A stretch of 64,000 bases of DNA from Nitrospira defluvii. GTDB taxonomy: Bacteria; Nitrospirota; Nitrospiria; Nitrospirales; Nitrospiraceae. Position 1 is the stretch's first letter. Every line of letters starts with the position of its first letter. The stretch is from the NCBI GenBank assembly GCA_000196815.1, contig FP929003.1, positions 620,001 to 684,000 of the forward strand, read 5' to 3'. A program made the translations under genes and the position numbers. Below are positions 17,306-25,286 of this stretch, one piece after another. A model generated the notes under the pieces. That model was given only the letters and a program-made list of their open reading frames with translations, searched no databases and was not told the DNA's origin.

Positions 17306-18000
17306 GCGACGCAGCCATGGTTGATCCGGTTGTCAGTCTCCACAACGTCACCAAGACCTATATCCGGGGCGGCACGGAAGTGTCGGTTATTCGAGATTTG
17401 TCTTTCGTGATCCCCGCTGGGACCTTTCTCGCGATCATGGGGCCGTCAGGGTCGGGGAAAAGCACGTTGTTGAACGTGATGGCCGGCATCGATCGGCCGA
17501 CGAGCGGATCGGTGGTGGTGGCCGGAACCAGGCTGGAGCAATTGTCGGAGGGTGAGATGGCGCGATGGCGGGCACGCCACATCGGCTATGTCTTTCAAAC
17601 CTACAATCTCATTCCGGTCCTGACGGCGGCGGAGAATGTGGAATTGCCGCTGGCGCTGACGCATCTGACGAGACGCGAACGTGCCGACCATGTGAAGACC
17701 GCGTTGCGCCTGGTCGGATTGGCCGATCGGATGGATCACTACCCGCGGCAGCTGTCCGGCGGGCAGGAACAGCGGGTCGGTGTGGCGCGCGCGATCGTCA
17801 GCGACCCGACCATGATTCTGGCGGACGAGCCGACCGGCAATCTCGATCGCGAATCGGCCGACGATATTCTGACCCTGTTGGCTCGATTGAACCGGGAATT
17901 GGGCAAGACCATCGTGATGGTCACCCACGATCCTCGCGCTGCCGAGCGCGCGCAGATGATCCGGCATCTGGAAAAGGGGCTTCTGGAGATGCCGCCGTGA
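17302..18000 (+). CDS. ABC transporter ATP-binding protein (MacB/LolD type)
   Basis: A 232-residue ATPase. Walker A is GPSGSGKST, a Q-loop lies in [22 protein letters not shown], the signature is [15 protein letters not shown], Walker B is [12 protein letters not shown], and an H-loop is in VMVTHDPR. Sequence and length fit the LolD/MacB/FtsE group that works with FtsX-like permeases and acts on periplasmic substrates. It overlaps the upstream MFP (ATGA) and the downstream permease (GTGA). Confidence 0.92.
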   Translation: MSDAAMVDPVVSLHNVTKTYIRGGTEVSVIRDLSFVIPAGTFLAIMGPSGSGKSTLLNVMAGIDRPTSGSVVVAGTRLEQLSEGEMARWRARHIGYVFQTYNLIPVLTAAENVELPLALTHLTRRERADHVKTALRLVGLADRMDHYPRQLSGGQEQRVGVARAIVSDPTMILADEPTGNLDRESADDILTLLARLNRELGKTIVMVTHDPRAAERAQMIRHLEKGLLEMPP

Positions 18001-19163
18001 CGCTGCTGCGCTTGATGCTCAGAAATACGATCAGGCGGCCGGTCCGTCTGGCGCTCACCATCGGCGGCCTGGCGATGGTCGTGTTGGCCTTCGGCTTGCT
18101 ACGACTGACGCTCGATGAATGGCACAGCGGCGCGAAGGCGGCGGCCAATAACCGGTTGATCACCGTCCACGCGATGTCGGACTCCTTGCTCCTGCCGCTG
18201 GCATACCGGGAACGAATGGCCGTCATTCCCGGCGTGCAACTCGTGCATTACGGGAACGTGTTCGGCGTGGAGTACCGCGATGCCAAGGAGTCGTTCGGGG
18301 CATTCGCTGAACACATGGGGACCTTCTTTGAGACCTATCCGGAAGTGATCCTGAATGAAAGCGATCGTCTGGCGTTTCTGAAGGACCGGGGGGGATGCCT
18401 CATCGGCTGGAAACTCGCGGCCCGATTCGGTTGGAAGGTCGGGGATGTGATCCCGCTCAAGGGAACCACCCATGCCGGGAATTGGGAGCTGGTCGTCCGC
18501 GGCATCTTCCACAGCAGCAACCCCGCCATCATGGGGGAAGGCGAACTGTATGTGCATTGGCAGTTTGCCAACGAGCGTTTGAAGACCACGGCGCCTGACC
18601 GGGCCGATCAGGTGGGCTGGTACGTCGCCACGACAGCCCCGGGCGTGAATCCCCGAACGGTGGTCGCGGCCATCGATGCCACGTTTGCCAACTCCTTTGC
18701 CGAAACCAGAACGGAGCGGGAACAGGCGTACATCGCCGGTTGGGTCGCACGCGCCGGCGCATTGCTCGATGCATTGGATTGGCTGTCGGGCGTGATGAAC
18801 GGCATTGCGGCCCTGGTGTTGGTCAATGCGCTGGCGATGGCGGTACGCGAGCGAACCAGGGAGTATGGCGTCATGAAGACGTTGGGATTCCAGCCGCGTC
18901 ACTTGGTGACGCTGGTCCTCGGCGAATCGCTGCTGGTGGCGTTGGGCGGGGCAGTGGCTGGATTGGGGTTGTTGTACCCGGCCGCGCGGCTCTACGCCGT
19001 CATGGTTGCCGGCGGGAAAACGGTGGGGACCTACGAAATCACCGCCGAGACCATCTGGTTATGCCTGGGTGCGATGGTCCTGGTCGGCCTGCTGGCGGCT
19101 CTCTGGCCTGCGGTACGCCTCAGCCGGATGACCACCTTGGAAGGCTTGCGTCACCGGGGTTAA
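17997..19163 (+). CDS. ABC transporter permease, FtsX/MacB type (1)
   Basis: A 388-residue permease: N-terminal membrane helix ([20 protein letters not shown]), a periplasmic MacB core-like domain of about 220 residues, then three C-terminal helices of the FtsX domain, including [24 protein letters not shown]. The start is GTG 17997 in a GTGA overlap with the ATPase stop. It pairs with the next gene to form a heterodimeric permease. It lacks an ATPase domain of its own, unlike E. coli MacB. The transported compound is unknown; export of a metallophore or movement of a metal-binding lipid or protein is possible from context. Confidence 0.9.
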   Translation: MTLLRLMLRNTIRRPVRLALTIGGLAMVVLAFGLLRLTLDEWHSGAKAAANNRLITVHAMSDSLLLPLAYRERMAVIPGVQLVHYGNVFGVEYRDAKESFGAFAEHMGTFFETYPEVILNESDRLAFLKDRGGCLIGWKLAARFGWKVGDVIPLKGTTHAGNWELVVRGIFHSSNPAIMGEGELYVHWQFANERLKTTAPDRADQVGWYVATTAPGVNPRTVVAAIDATFANSFAETRTEREQAYIAGWVARAGALLDALDWLSGVMNGIAALVLVNALAMAVRERTREYGVMKTLGFQPRHLVTLVLGESLLVALGGAVAGLGLLYPAARLYAVMVAGGKTVGTYEITAETIWLCLGAMVLVGLLAALWPAVRLSRMTTLEGLRHRG

Positions 19164-19180
19164 CGTCACGAGGTCACTGG

Positions 19181-20350
19181 TTGTTGTGGAGCGTATACAG
19201 TCTGCGGAACCTGTGGGCGCGGCGCGTCACGACGCTGCTGACGCTGTCGGGGTTGGGGCTCGTGGTCTTCGTGTTTGTGGCGATTCTCATGTTGGCCCAT
19301 GGTCTTGAACGGACGATGGGGAGGACCGGCGATCCCTCCAATGCCATCCTGTTGAGTAAAGGCGCGCTGTCGGAGATCGAAAGCAGTCTGTCGCGGGATC
19401 AGACCGGGGTGCTGGCCGCGCAGCTGGACGTGGTCACCTTGGAGGACCATCAGGTCGCGGCGGTGCGTGAAATTGCCTTGCAGCTCACCTTGCGCAAGCA
19501 AGACCGAGGGAGCCTGGCCAGCCTTTCCGTACGCGGCTCTTCGCCCGTTGCGTTTGCCGTGCGTCCCCGCCTGCGCATCGTACAAGGGCGGGTATGGCAG
19601 CCCGGCACCACGGAGGTGATTGTCGGCAGCCAGGTGGCCAGGCAGTTTCCAGAAGCACGGCTGGCTGAAACGCTGCGGTTCGGGCGGCGGGAGTGGACCG
19701 TGGTGGGGATCTTCGAGGCGGAGGGCAGCGGATTCGACTCGGAGGTGTGGGGAGACGTCGATCAGATGATGACCACGTTCCATCGCACGGCGTTCTCGTC
19801 CATGACCCTGCGCCTCGCCGACCCGGATGGACTGCCGGCGTTCAAGGCGAGGCTGGAGCACGATCCCAGATTTAAGGTCTCGGTGAAGCGCGAGCCGGAA
19901 TATTACGAAGGAAAAGCCGAAGGGCTGGCCAGGCTCATTCGCGTCACCGGGCTATTCCTGACCGTGGTGTTCAGTGTCGGGGCGATCCTTGGAGCGACGA
20001 TGACCATGTCCGCGTCCGTCGCGCATCGCACGACCGAGATCGGCACGCTTCGCACGTTAGGCTTTACGCGCAGCCATATTCTGCAGGCCTTCCTGCTCGA
20101 ATCGATCCTGCTCGGCCTTGCCGGCGGTCTCTTGGGTGTGGCGGCCGCGGCTCTGCTGAATCGCGTGACGATTTCGACCGTGAACTGGGATACCGGCGCC
20201 GAGTTGGCGTTCGGGTTTCACCTCACCCCCGGCATGGTCGGCGAGGGCGTGCTGTTCGCCGTATTCATGGGCCTCATCGGCGGGCTGGTCCCGGCGGCCC
20301 GCGCCGCACGTCTTGAGATTGTCCAGGCGCTGGGGGAGCGGACCGCCTGA
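19181..20350 (+). CDS. ABC transporter permease, FtsX/MacB type (2)
   Basis: About 389 residues, the same length and layout as the preceding permease: N-terminal helix (VTTLLTLSGLGLVVFVFVAILMLAHGLERTM), MacB-like periplasmic domain, and C-terminal FtsX helices with TTEIGTLRTLGFTRSHILQAFLLES and a last helix near GLVPAARAARL. No ATG or GTG suits the position. TTG 19181, 7 nt after an AGG site, starts the protein just before the conserved SVYSLRNLWARR segment, which the family places at the N-terminus. It lies 17 bp after permease 1. Confidence 0.85.
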   Translation: MLWSVYSLRNLWARRVTTLLTLSGLGLVVFVFVAILMLAHGLERTMGRTGDPSNAILLSKGALSEIESSLSRDQTGVLAAQLDVVTLEDHQVAAVREIALQLTLRKQDRGSLASLSVRGSSPVAFAVRPRLRIVQGRVWQPGTTEVIVGSQVARQFPEARLAETLRFGRREWTVVGIFEAEGSGFDSEVWGDVDQMMTTFHRTAFSSMTLRLADPDGLPAFKARLEHDPRFKVSVKREPEYYEGKAEGLARLIRVTGLFLTVVFSVGAILGATMTMSASVAHRTTEIGTLRTLGFTRSHILQAFLLESILLGLAGGLLGVAAAALLNRVTISTVNWDTGAELAFGFHLTPGMVGEGVLFAVFMGLIGGLVPAARAARLEIVQALGERTA

Positions 20351-20412
20351 TGCGTTCCCGTTTCGACGCCCGGAGAGTTTTCTCAGTCGAATATTTGAAA
20401 GAGCGCACATTT

Positions 20413-20466
20413 TGTAGCACGCGTGAGCATCCGTCGGTAGACAACTTGTGTGGAACGGCGTATTTG
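20413..20466 (+). promoter_or_regulatory. Regulon promoter D
   Basis: TGTAGCA 20413-20419, GTGAGCA 20423-20429, TAGACA 20438-20443, then a 17-bp spacer and a weak TATTTG at 20461-20466. The repeat-to-repeat (10) and repeat-to-minus-35 distances match A-C exactly. It precedes the diverged small protein at 20493. Confidence 0.65.
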
Positions 20467-20492
20467 ATACGGCAGGTGAGAACTATCAGACC

Positions 20493-20825
20493 ATGAACCG
20501 ACGGATCTCCCAAACCTCAGTTGCCGGCCTCGCACTCGGACTCGTCTGGGTGTATATGGTGCTGGCGCTCGTGGCGCCGGGCTGTTCCTTCGCCCATGCC
20601 ACCCCGTCGGATAGTCATCATCAGCATTCAGGCACGGAATCCCATTCCACCCTTTGCTCCTGGGCCTGTCAGGCGACATCGGATGTCGGCCCGATTTCCC
20701 AGGGGGATGTGGGGACAGCCTGGGTCGCTCAATCCCACACGTTGATTGCCCCTCCGCTCCTCCTGACGTCCGGGGACCCCTCGTCCCTGCATGCCCGTGC
20801 GCCGCCCATCCCCGTGAGGGGATAG
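20493..20825 (+). CDS. Small His/Cys-rich membrane protein (diverged)
   Basis: A 110-residue protein with an N-terminal hydrophobic segment (AGLALGLVWVYMVLALVAPGC), a His-rich stretch (SDSHHQHSGTESHS), LCSWACQA, and a C-terminus ending ARAPPIPVRG. It keeps the general plan of paralogues A-C (helix, His cluster, WAC, PP tail) but little direct identity. The His cluster suggests Cu, Ni or Zn binding. ATG 20493 was chosen; an AGGTGAG site lies 12 nt upstream. It is under promoter D and follows the ABC genes. Confidence 0.65.
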   Translation: MNRRISQTSVAGLALGLVWVYMVLALVAPGCSFAHATPSDSHHQHSGTESHSTLCSWACQATSDVGPISQGDVGTAWVAQSHTLIAPPLLLTSGDPSSLHARAPPIPVRG

Positions 20826-21195
20826 TTCGGGCGGGGCGCGCGTCGCCACCGATTCATCGCACAGACGAATCCGATCCCGTCGTCCAGGCCAAGAGCCCGG
20901 CGGGCGTCCTGTCGGTCCTGTGCTCCGCCTTCTCCGGGCGTTCGGCCCGAGCTATTTCACTCAAGAATGCTGAGTCCGAGGATGGGATTGCCCTCCGATC
21001 CCGGACCACCCGGCAGCGCAGGCGCGTATCCTGTGACCTCCGCTGCCGGTTCCCACGACGGAACTGCGGTGCGTTGCATCGGTCCTGAATGGTGGACCCG
21101 GTTGTGCGGGAGGCTCGTGCCCCTTCCTGCAGTCGGGGGAGGAGCGGTAACGGACCGCTCCTATCCACCGCCAAGGTGTTGAAGGGGTAGGAGAG
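20826..21195. other. Intergenic region with hairpin
   Basis: About 370 bases with no supported gene. It includes the 8-bp hairpin GGAGCGGT/ACCGCTCC at 21141-21161. A hairpin with the same core, longer by one pair, recurs at 22207-22231 before the second copy of the 86-bp repeat. The open frames here have no family pattern. Confidence 0.5.
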
Positions 21196-21444
21196 ATGGT
21201 GGAACAGCCGCTGTTGCGTGTGAAAGAGGCTGCGCAATTGCTCCAAGTCAGTAAGTGGACGATCTACCGATGGATCGATGAAGGACGGCTCAATGCCACG
21301 AAGATCGGTGGAGGCAGCCTCCGGATTTTTCGTGTCTCCGTGACGGCGCTGGTGGAAGGCAATCGAACGGATCCGCGTCCCCAAGAACCGACGCCGCACC
21401 TTAAGGCCGTGCCGCTCAGTGGGCGCAGGGCGATGAAACGATAG
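21196..21444 (+). CDS. Small helix-turn-helix protein (excisionase/HTH_17-like)
   Basis: An 82-residue protein whose first 60 residues form an excisionase-type winged HTH (LLRVKEAAQLLQVSKWTIYRWIDEGRL followed by RIFRVSVTALVE). Such proteins act as small transcription regulators or recombination directionality factors. No integrase is nearby, so regulation of the following P460 gene is more likely; this is inference. GTAGGAGAG lies just before the ATG. Confidence 0.8.
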   Translation: MVEQPLLRVKEAAQLLQVSKWTIYRWIDEGRLNATKIGGGSLRIFRVSVTALVEGNRTDPRPQEPTPHLKAVPLSGRRAMKR

Positions 21445-21457
21445 ATCTGTCGGAAAC

Positions 21458-21544
21458 GGATCCTGGGGTTGTGCACCCTTCTTCAGGATCTGCCTCCCGG
21501 GGTGAGTGGGATGGCCTCCCCCTTCACCCCGGCCCCTCGGGGCC
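21458..21544 (+). repeat. Duplicated intergenic segment, copy 1
   Basis: About 86 bp beginning GGATCCTGGGGTTGTGCACC and ending in CCCCTCGGGG, nearly identical to 22263-22348. It includes an imperfect hairpin between GATCCTG and CAGGATC. It lies directly upstream of the P460 gene. Confidence 0.75.
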
Positions 21545-21574
21545 GACGGCAAGAGTGAGAGGAAGGAGATGAAC

Positions 21575-22126
21575 ATGATGGTGAGAGAGATACTAGGCCT
21601 CATTGTGGTGATGGGGGTGGCGTGGAACGGCGGGATCGTGACGACGGTTGCTGAGGCGGGGGCCGCTCCCAAGGACGGCGAAATCGCGCTGCCGGCCGAC
21701 TACAAGACCTGGCCGAAGTTCTTGAGCGAGGTACAGCGTGAGGATGCCAAGCAGGTGCGGGAATTGTTCGTAAGTCCCGCCGGCGCCAGGGCCTGTCCGA
21801 CCGCGACGTTTCCTCAGGGGACACAACTGGTCATGGAGTTATACAAGGCCAAAGCGGAAGGCGAGGCCTTGGCCAAGGGGGCGGACGGAAAGCTGGTGAA
21901 AGGCGATCTGATGAAGGTGTTCGTCATGGAGAAGAACGAGGGGTGGGGGCAGGATGTCCCGGACAATTTGAAAAACGGCGCTTGGGTGTTCGGGGCCTAT
22001 GGGCCGGACGGCAAGGCGCTGGCCGAGGACTTCACAAAATGCCGGGCCTGTCATGCGCCGCTCGCGCAAAAAGATTTTGTGCATCGATACGATGAGTTCT
22101 GCGCGCAGGGCCATAAGGCGCACTAG
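21575..22126 (+). CDS. Cytochrome P460 family protein
   Basis: A 183-residue secreted protein: signal peptide, then LPADYKTWPKFLSEVQRED, FPQGTQLVMELYKAK, VFVMEKNEGWG, NGAWVFGAYG and a C-terminal CRACH heme-binding site (residues 156-160) followed by the typical APLAQKDFVHRYDEF. P460 cytochromes oxidise hydroxylamine or nitric oxide, or detoxify NO, in the periplasm of ammonia oxidisers, methanotrophs and others. ATG 21575 is preferred because GGAAGGAG lies 6 nt upstream. Which substrate this one uses cannot be told. Confidence 0.85.
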   Translation: MMVREILGLIVVMGVAWNGGIVTTVAEAGAAPKDGEIALPADYKTWPKFLSEVQREDAKQVRELFVSPAGARACPTATFPQGTQLVMELYKAKAEGEALAKGADGKLVKGDLMKVFVMEKNEGWGQDVPDNLKNGAWVFGAYGPDGKALAEDFTKCRACHAPLAQKDFVHRYDEFCAQGHKAH

Positions 22127-22206
22127 CGCGACAACTCGAATGGCAGGAAGCGGCAACATGGGGCCTGTGTGCGGGTCTTGACCTACCTCCTCGCAGGAGT
22201 CCCATA

Positions 22207-22231
22207 GGGGAGCGGTAGTTGGCCGCTCCCC
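22207..22231. repeat. Hairpin GGGGAGCGG/CCGCTCCCC
   Basis: A 9-bp stem with a 7-nt loop, 80 bp after the P460 gene. It shares its core with the hairpin at 21141-21161 and with it frames a duplicated unit. Confidence 0.55.
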
Positions 22232-22262
22232 GCCTATCGGCCGCTTGAGTAACAGGTCCCTC

Positions 22263-22348
22263 GGATCCTGAGGTTGTGCACCCTTCTTCAGGATCTGCCT
22301 CCCGGGGTGAGTGGGATGGCCTCCCCCTCCACCCCGGCCCTTCGGGGC
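22263..22348 (+). repeat. Duplicated intergenic segment, copy 2
   Basis: Near-identical copy of 21458-21544, here with a cleaner stem GATCCTGA../..TTCAGGATC. It lies upstream of the TPR gene and ends in CCCTTCGGGG, followed by a short extra TTTCCGGGGTGAG. Confidence 0.75.
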
Positions 22349-22430
22349 TTTCCGGGGTGAGTGCGGAGAGGCCCGACACGAGGGATGCAGGACAGCGAAT
22401 CGATGGAGTCGGTGGAGGGAGCGGCGCACC

Positions 22431-23585
22431 ATGGCTGATTGCACGAAGAAAACCCCGCACTGGTTAGGCATGGCATTGGTGGCCGGTATGGCCTTGTCCG
22501 GCGTCGATGGGAGCTGGGCCGCCGGGCCTGATGCCTGGCAGCAGTTGCTCGCCGACGGTGTAAAGGCCAGGGAAGCGGCGCACTATGCCGAAGCTGAGCA
22601 ACTCTTGCAACGCGCGCTCCGCGAGGCTGAGCAGGTCGGCCCCAACGACGCCCGCGTTGCCGCGGCAGCCAACAATCTCGGACTCCTGTATCACGACCAG
22701 GGCCGCCTCCAGGAGGCGCAATCGTTGTACACCCGTGCCCTGGCCACTTGGGAACAACACCTGGGTCCGGAACACGAAGATGTCGCGGCGGCCTTAAATA
22801 ACCTGGCGGAAATCGCCCATGCCGAAGGCGATTGGGCTCGCGCGGAGCCTCTCTATGAACGGGTGCTGGCGATCGAGCGCAAGGTGCTGGGCGCGGCGCA
22901 CCCGGATGTGGCGATCAGTCTGAACAACCTGGCCGAGCTGTACCGCAAGCAGGGACGGGAGACAGCGGCTGAATCGATGTATCACCTGGCCCTGATTCTC
23001 ATGGAAGAGGCCCATGGCACGGATCACCCCGACCTGGGCCCCGTGTTGAATAACCTTGCCGTCCTGTATAAGGGGCGCGGGCTCTATGCCTGGGCGGAAC
23101 CGTTCTACCTGCGCGCGCTGAAGATGCGCCGCCTGCGATTCGGCGATGAACATCCGGCGGTGGCGATGAGTTTGAATAACGCCGCCTGCCTCTACCAGGC
23201 CGAAGGCCTCTACGCGTCGGCTCAACGATATTTCGATGAGGCATTGGCGATTGCCGAACGAACATCCGGACCCCAGGCCTCCTTGACCGGCACGATTGTC
23301 GGCAATATGGCGTTTCTCGCCGATGAGCAGGGACTGTGGACTCAGGCGCAGTTGTGGTATCAGCGCGCGCTCGTCATTCAACAGGCGCAACTGGGTGTGC
23401 ATCATCCCACCGTCGGGTTGTTGGTGGAGCGGTATGCGCACGTACTCGATACTCTCGGGCAGCCGGTTGAAGCTGGATTGTTCGCTGCGCGGGCCGCATC
23501 GATCCGGGCCCGGGTTCAGCCGGGAGTCGTGCGGCAAGGCGCGGCCATGCGTCAGGGGCCTGCGGTCGGAGAACTCACGCGATAG
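22431..23585 (+). CDS. Secreted tetratricopeptide-repeat protein
   Basis: A 384-residue protein with a signal peptide (LGMALVAGMALSGVDGSWAAG) and six 42-residue TPR_12/kinesin-light-chain-type repeats, each with a LNNLA.LY..QG-like core (AAANNLGLLYHDQG, AALNNLAEIAHAEG, ISLNNLAELYRKQG, PVLNNLAVLYKGRG, MSLNNAACLYQAEG, TIVGNMAFLADEQG). It is probably a periplasmic protein-protein scaffold. It lies between two P460-type genes, so it may assemble them or their partners; this is inference. GGAGGGA lies about 10 nt before the ATG. Confidence 0.85.
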   Translation: MADCTKKTPHWLGMALVAGMALSGVDGSWAAGPDAWQQLLADGVKAREAAHYAEAEQLLQRALREAEQVGPNDARVAAAANNLGLLYHDQGRLQEAQSLYTRALATWEQHLGPEHEDVAAALNNLAEIAHAEGDWARAEPLYERVLAIERKVLGAAHPDVAISLNNLAELYRKQGRETAAESMYHLALILMEEAHGTDHPDLGPVLNNLAVLYKGRGLYAWAEPFYLRALKMRRLRFGDEHPAVAMSLNNAACLYQAEGLYASAQRYFDEALAIAERTSGPQASLTGTIVGNMAFLADEQGLWTQAQLWYQRALVIQQAQLGVHHPTVGLLVERYAHVLDTLGQPVEAGLFAARAASIRARVQPGVVRQGAAMRQGPAVGELTR

Positions 23586-23614
23586 GTAGAAGGCGTCAGG
23601 AAGGGAGGTGCTCC

Positions 23615-24142
23615 ATGCCGGGTAGTGCTGCGATAGCGTCACCGCGTCGTGCGGAGATGGCTCAGGGCGCTCAACAGAAGGCGGGGTTAAGCGTGGCGGT
23701 CGTGCGATTGCTGGCGGTCGCCCTCGATATCAGCGAGGGCTGGTCCCCGGCGCCTCCCGCTGCGACGTTATTGATCCCGTTCGGGTATCGGGACTGGCCG
23801 AGCTTGACGTCTGCGGTGGAATCGCCCGGCGGGCGGAAACGGCTCCGGTTCTATGTGTGCCCCAAGGCCCTGCTCACGCCTGACTATGAATCGTTTCCCG
23901 TGGGGACCACATTCGTCGTGGAGTCTGAGCCCTATCCGGAAGGCCCCGGGTCCTATCGGGTCAGGCCGTCCGTGTTTGCGATGGAAAAGTGCGCCGGGCT
24001 CACGATGAACGGCACGGGGACTCGCCAGTATGAATCATGGTTGTATGCGAGCTGGGATTCGCCCGCTCAGCAGGCCATGGCGGATCGTGGCCGGTGCGGC
24101 GTCTGCCGACTGCCCTGGCTGACGCCCGCTGACGTTCGATGA
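23615..24142 (+). CDS. Cytochrome P460-like protein lacking the heme histidine
   Basis: A 175-residue protein aligned by eye with the 21575 P460: LLIPFGYRDWPSLTSAVES, FPVGTTFVVESEPYPE, VFAMEKC, and a C-terminal cysteine pair in CGVCRLPWL (residues 161-165). Where P460 has CxxCH, this has CxxCR, so normal c-heme ligation is not expected. The crossed protein may bind another cofactor, bind heme without an axial His, or be a non-catalytic partner. GGGAGG lies before the ATG. The signal peptide is weak (VAVVRLLAVALDIS). Confidence 0.7.
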   Translation: MPGSAAIASPRRAEMAQGAQQKAGLSVAVVRLLAVALDISEGWSPAPPAATLLIPFGYRDWPSLTSAVESPGGRKRLRFYVCPKALLTPDYESFPVGTTFVVESEPYPEGPGSYRVRPSVFAMEKCAGLTMNGTGTRQYESWLYASWDSPAQQAMADRGRCGVCRLPWLTPADVR

Positions 24143-24196
24143 TCGGTGGACGGGGCTCGACGGTTGGACTGCGCTGACCACGCAGTGAGCTCCGAT

Positions 24197-24240
24197 GAGG
24201 GAAGCGTACGCCCATACGCTTCCCTCTCCCACCATCTTTT
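24197..24240 (+). terminator. Intrinsic terminator
   Basis: GAGGGAAGCGTA (24197-24208) pairs perfectly with TACGCTTCCCTC (24215-24226) around a 6-nt loop; after TCCCACCATC comes CTTTTT. It ends the P460-like transcript. Confidence 0.75.
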
Positions 24241-24290
24241 TCCCGGTCCTGCGTTGCCCGCACGGTCGGTGCGGGCTCCTCTTTCCTTAC

Positions 24291-24319
24291 TGAACACGAC
24301 ACGACAAATGCGGTAGAAT
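24291..24319 (+). promoter_or_regulatory. Sigma-70-like promoter of the SmbP-like gene
   Basis: TGAACA at 24291-24296 and TAGAAT at 24314-24319 with a 17-bp spacer, 45 bp before the start codon. It lacks the direct repeats seen in promoters A-E. Confidence 0.5.
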
Positions 24320-24364
24320 GCCGCCCAATCGAGTGCCACATCCACTTATCACACAGGAGGAATC

Positions 24365-24670
24365 ATGATGACGGTATTGCGTTCAGGTATGCTCGCGTTC
24401 GCGGTGTCCGCGCTGGTGGCGACTGCGCCGGTGGGATACGCCCTGGCCGAGGGCGGCGGGCACGTGAAGGAAACGATCAAGCACGCCAAGGAAGGCGTGG
24501 AGCATGAGAAGGAAGCGATCAAGCATCTGGAAGAGTCGGTCAAGGCGAGCAACGATCCGCATGCGAAGGAAGCGCTGGAGCATGCCAAGGAAGCCGTCAA
24601 ACATGCGGAAGAATCCCTGGCGCATGCGGAACAGGCCTCGAGCCACAAGGGCAAGGCAAAGGGCAAGTAA
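24365..24670 (+). CDS. SmbP-like small periplasmic metal-binding protein
   Basis: A 101-residue protein: signal peptide ending near YALAEG, then a helical region of repeated heptads with His at a fixed place (ETIKHAK, EGVEHEK, EAIKHLE, ALEHAKE, AVKHAEE, SLAHAEQ) and a Lys-rich end. This is the pattern of SmbP, the small metal-binding protein first known from Nitrosomonas europaea, which binds several Cu or other divalent ions in the periplasm. AGGAGG precedes the ATG. It sits between the P460 group and promoter E, supporting a metal-homeostasis theme. Confidence 0.82.
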   Translation: MMTVLRSGMLAFAVSALVATAPVGYALAEGGGHVKETIKHAKEGVEHEKEAIKHLEESVKASNDPHAKEALEHAKEAVKHAEESLAHAEQASSHKGKAKGK

Positions 24671-24837
24671 GCTGATTGCTGTGCCAAGGGGGTAACGAGT
24701 CCCATCCGGCGTTCCCCCTTGGAACTGTGCGGGAGGGCCCTGCGCCTGCGTGAATTGACGTGTTCGGCTTCGTGAGACAGGGCAACCCCGGCCAGATCCC
24801 GGTCCCCTCCGTACGCCACATTTCAACGACACGATCC

Positions 24838-24901
24838 TGTAGCATCGGTAGGCATCCATGAGCGTACATCTGTAGACGGTTGAGCCTGCTGGGGCTATAA
24901 C
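24838..24901 (+). promoter_or_regulatory. Regulon promoter E (three direct repeats)
   Basis: TGTAGCA 24838-24844, GTAGGCA 24848-24854 and ATGAGCG 24858-24864 are three repeats at exactly 10-bp steps. TAGACG 24873-24878 and TATAAC 24896-24901 (17-bp spacer) are the -35 and -10. The last repeat keeps the same distance to -35 as in A-D, so one extra repeat has been added upstream. It drives the gene at 24926. Confidence 0.65.
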
Positions 24902-24925
24902 TCGACTCCCTAGGAGGGGTCCCCC

Positions 24926-25270
24926 ATGCGAAAACTCTTCGTGGCCTTGGTTCAGATCCTCATGCTGGCCGGCGGGTCAGGAGTATGGGCCGCCGACGAC
25001 TCATTGGAGCGGTTGTTACGGGCGCAGGCGTTCAATCGTGAATTCGAGGGGTTCGATTCGTATTACGTCAGGATCGAGGCGGATCAGCCTCAGCCGGACG
25101 GGTCACATGAAGTGCTGGCAGTGGCCAGCGGGAAATTTTCGGACAATACCAAGCGTATGAAAGTGCTGTTTCTCATCGTCGAAGGTCACATTGTCGGTGG
25201 CCAGGTGTTGGAAGGCACCGGTCTTCCCCCTTGCCTGGCACAGGAGCATCATCCGTCCTCATCTCTTTAA
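24926..25270 (+). CDS. Small secreted protein of unknown function
   Basis: A 114-residue protein with a signal peptide (LFVALVQILMLAGGSGVWAADD) and a mature part with two beta-rich stretches (FDSYYVRIEADQPQPDG, RMKVLFLIVEGHIVGGQVLEG), ending LPPCLAQEHHPSSSL with one Cys and two adjacent His. I do not recognise a family. The Cys-His-His tail could bind a metal. AGGAGGGG precedes the ATG. It is expressed from promoter E and followed 16 bp later by the cupredoxin-like gene. Confidence 0.6.
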   Translation: MRKLFVALVQILMLAGGSGVWAADDSLERLLRAQAFNREFEGFDSYYVRIEADQPQPDGSHEVLAVASGKFSDNTKRMKVLFLIVEGHIVGGQVLEGTGLPPCLAQEHHPSSSL

Positions 25271-25286
25271 CCTGACAGGAGGTTCT

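Noticed and set aside
17565-17996. Upstream extension of permease 1
   Set aside because: The open frame overlaps the ATPase gene completely; the GTGA overlap at 17997 gives a normal permease N-terminus.
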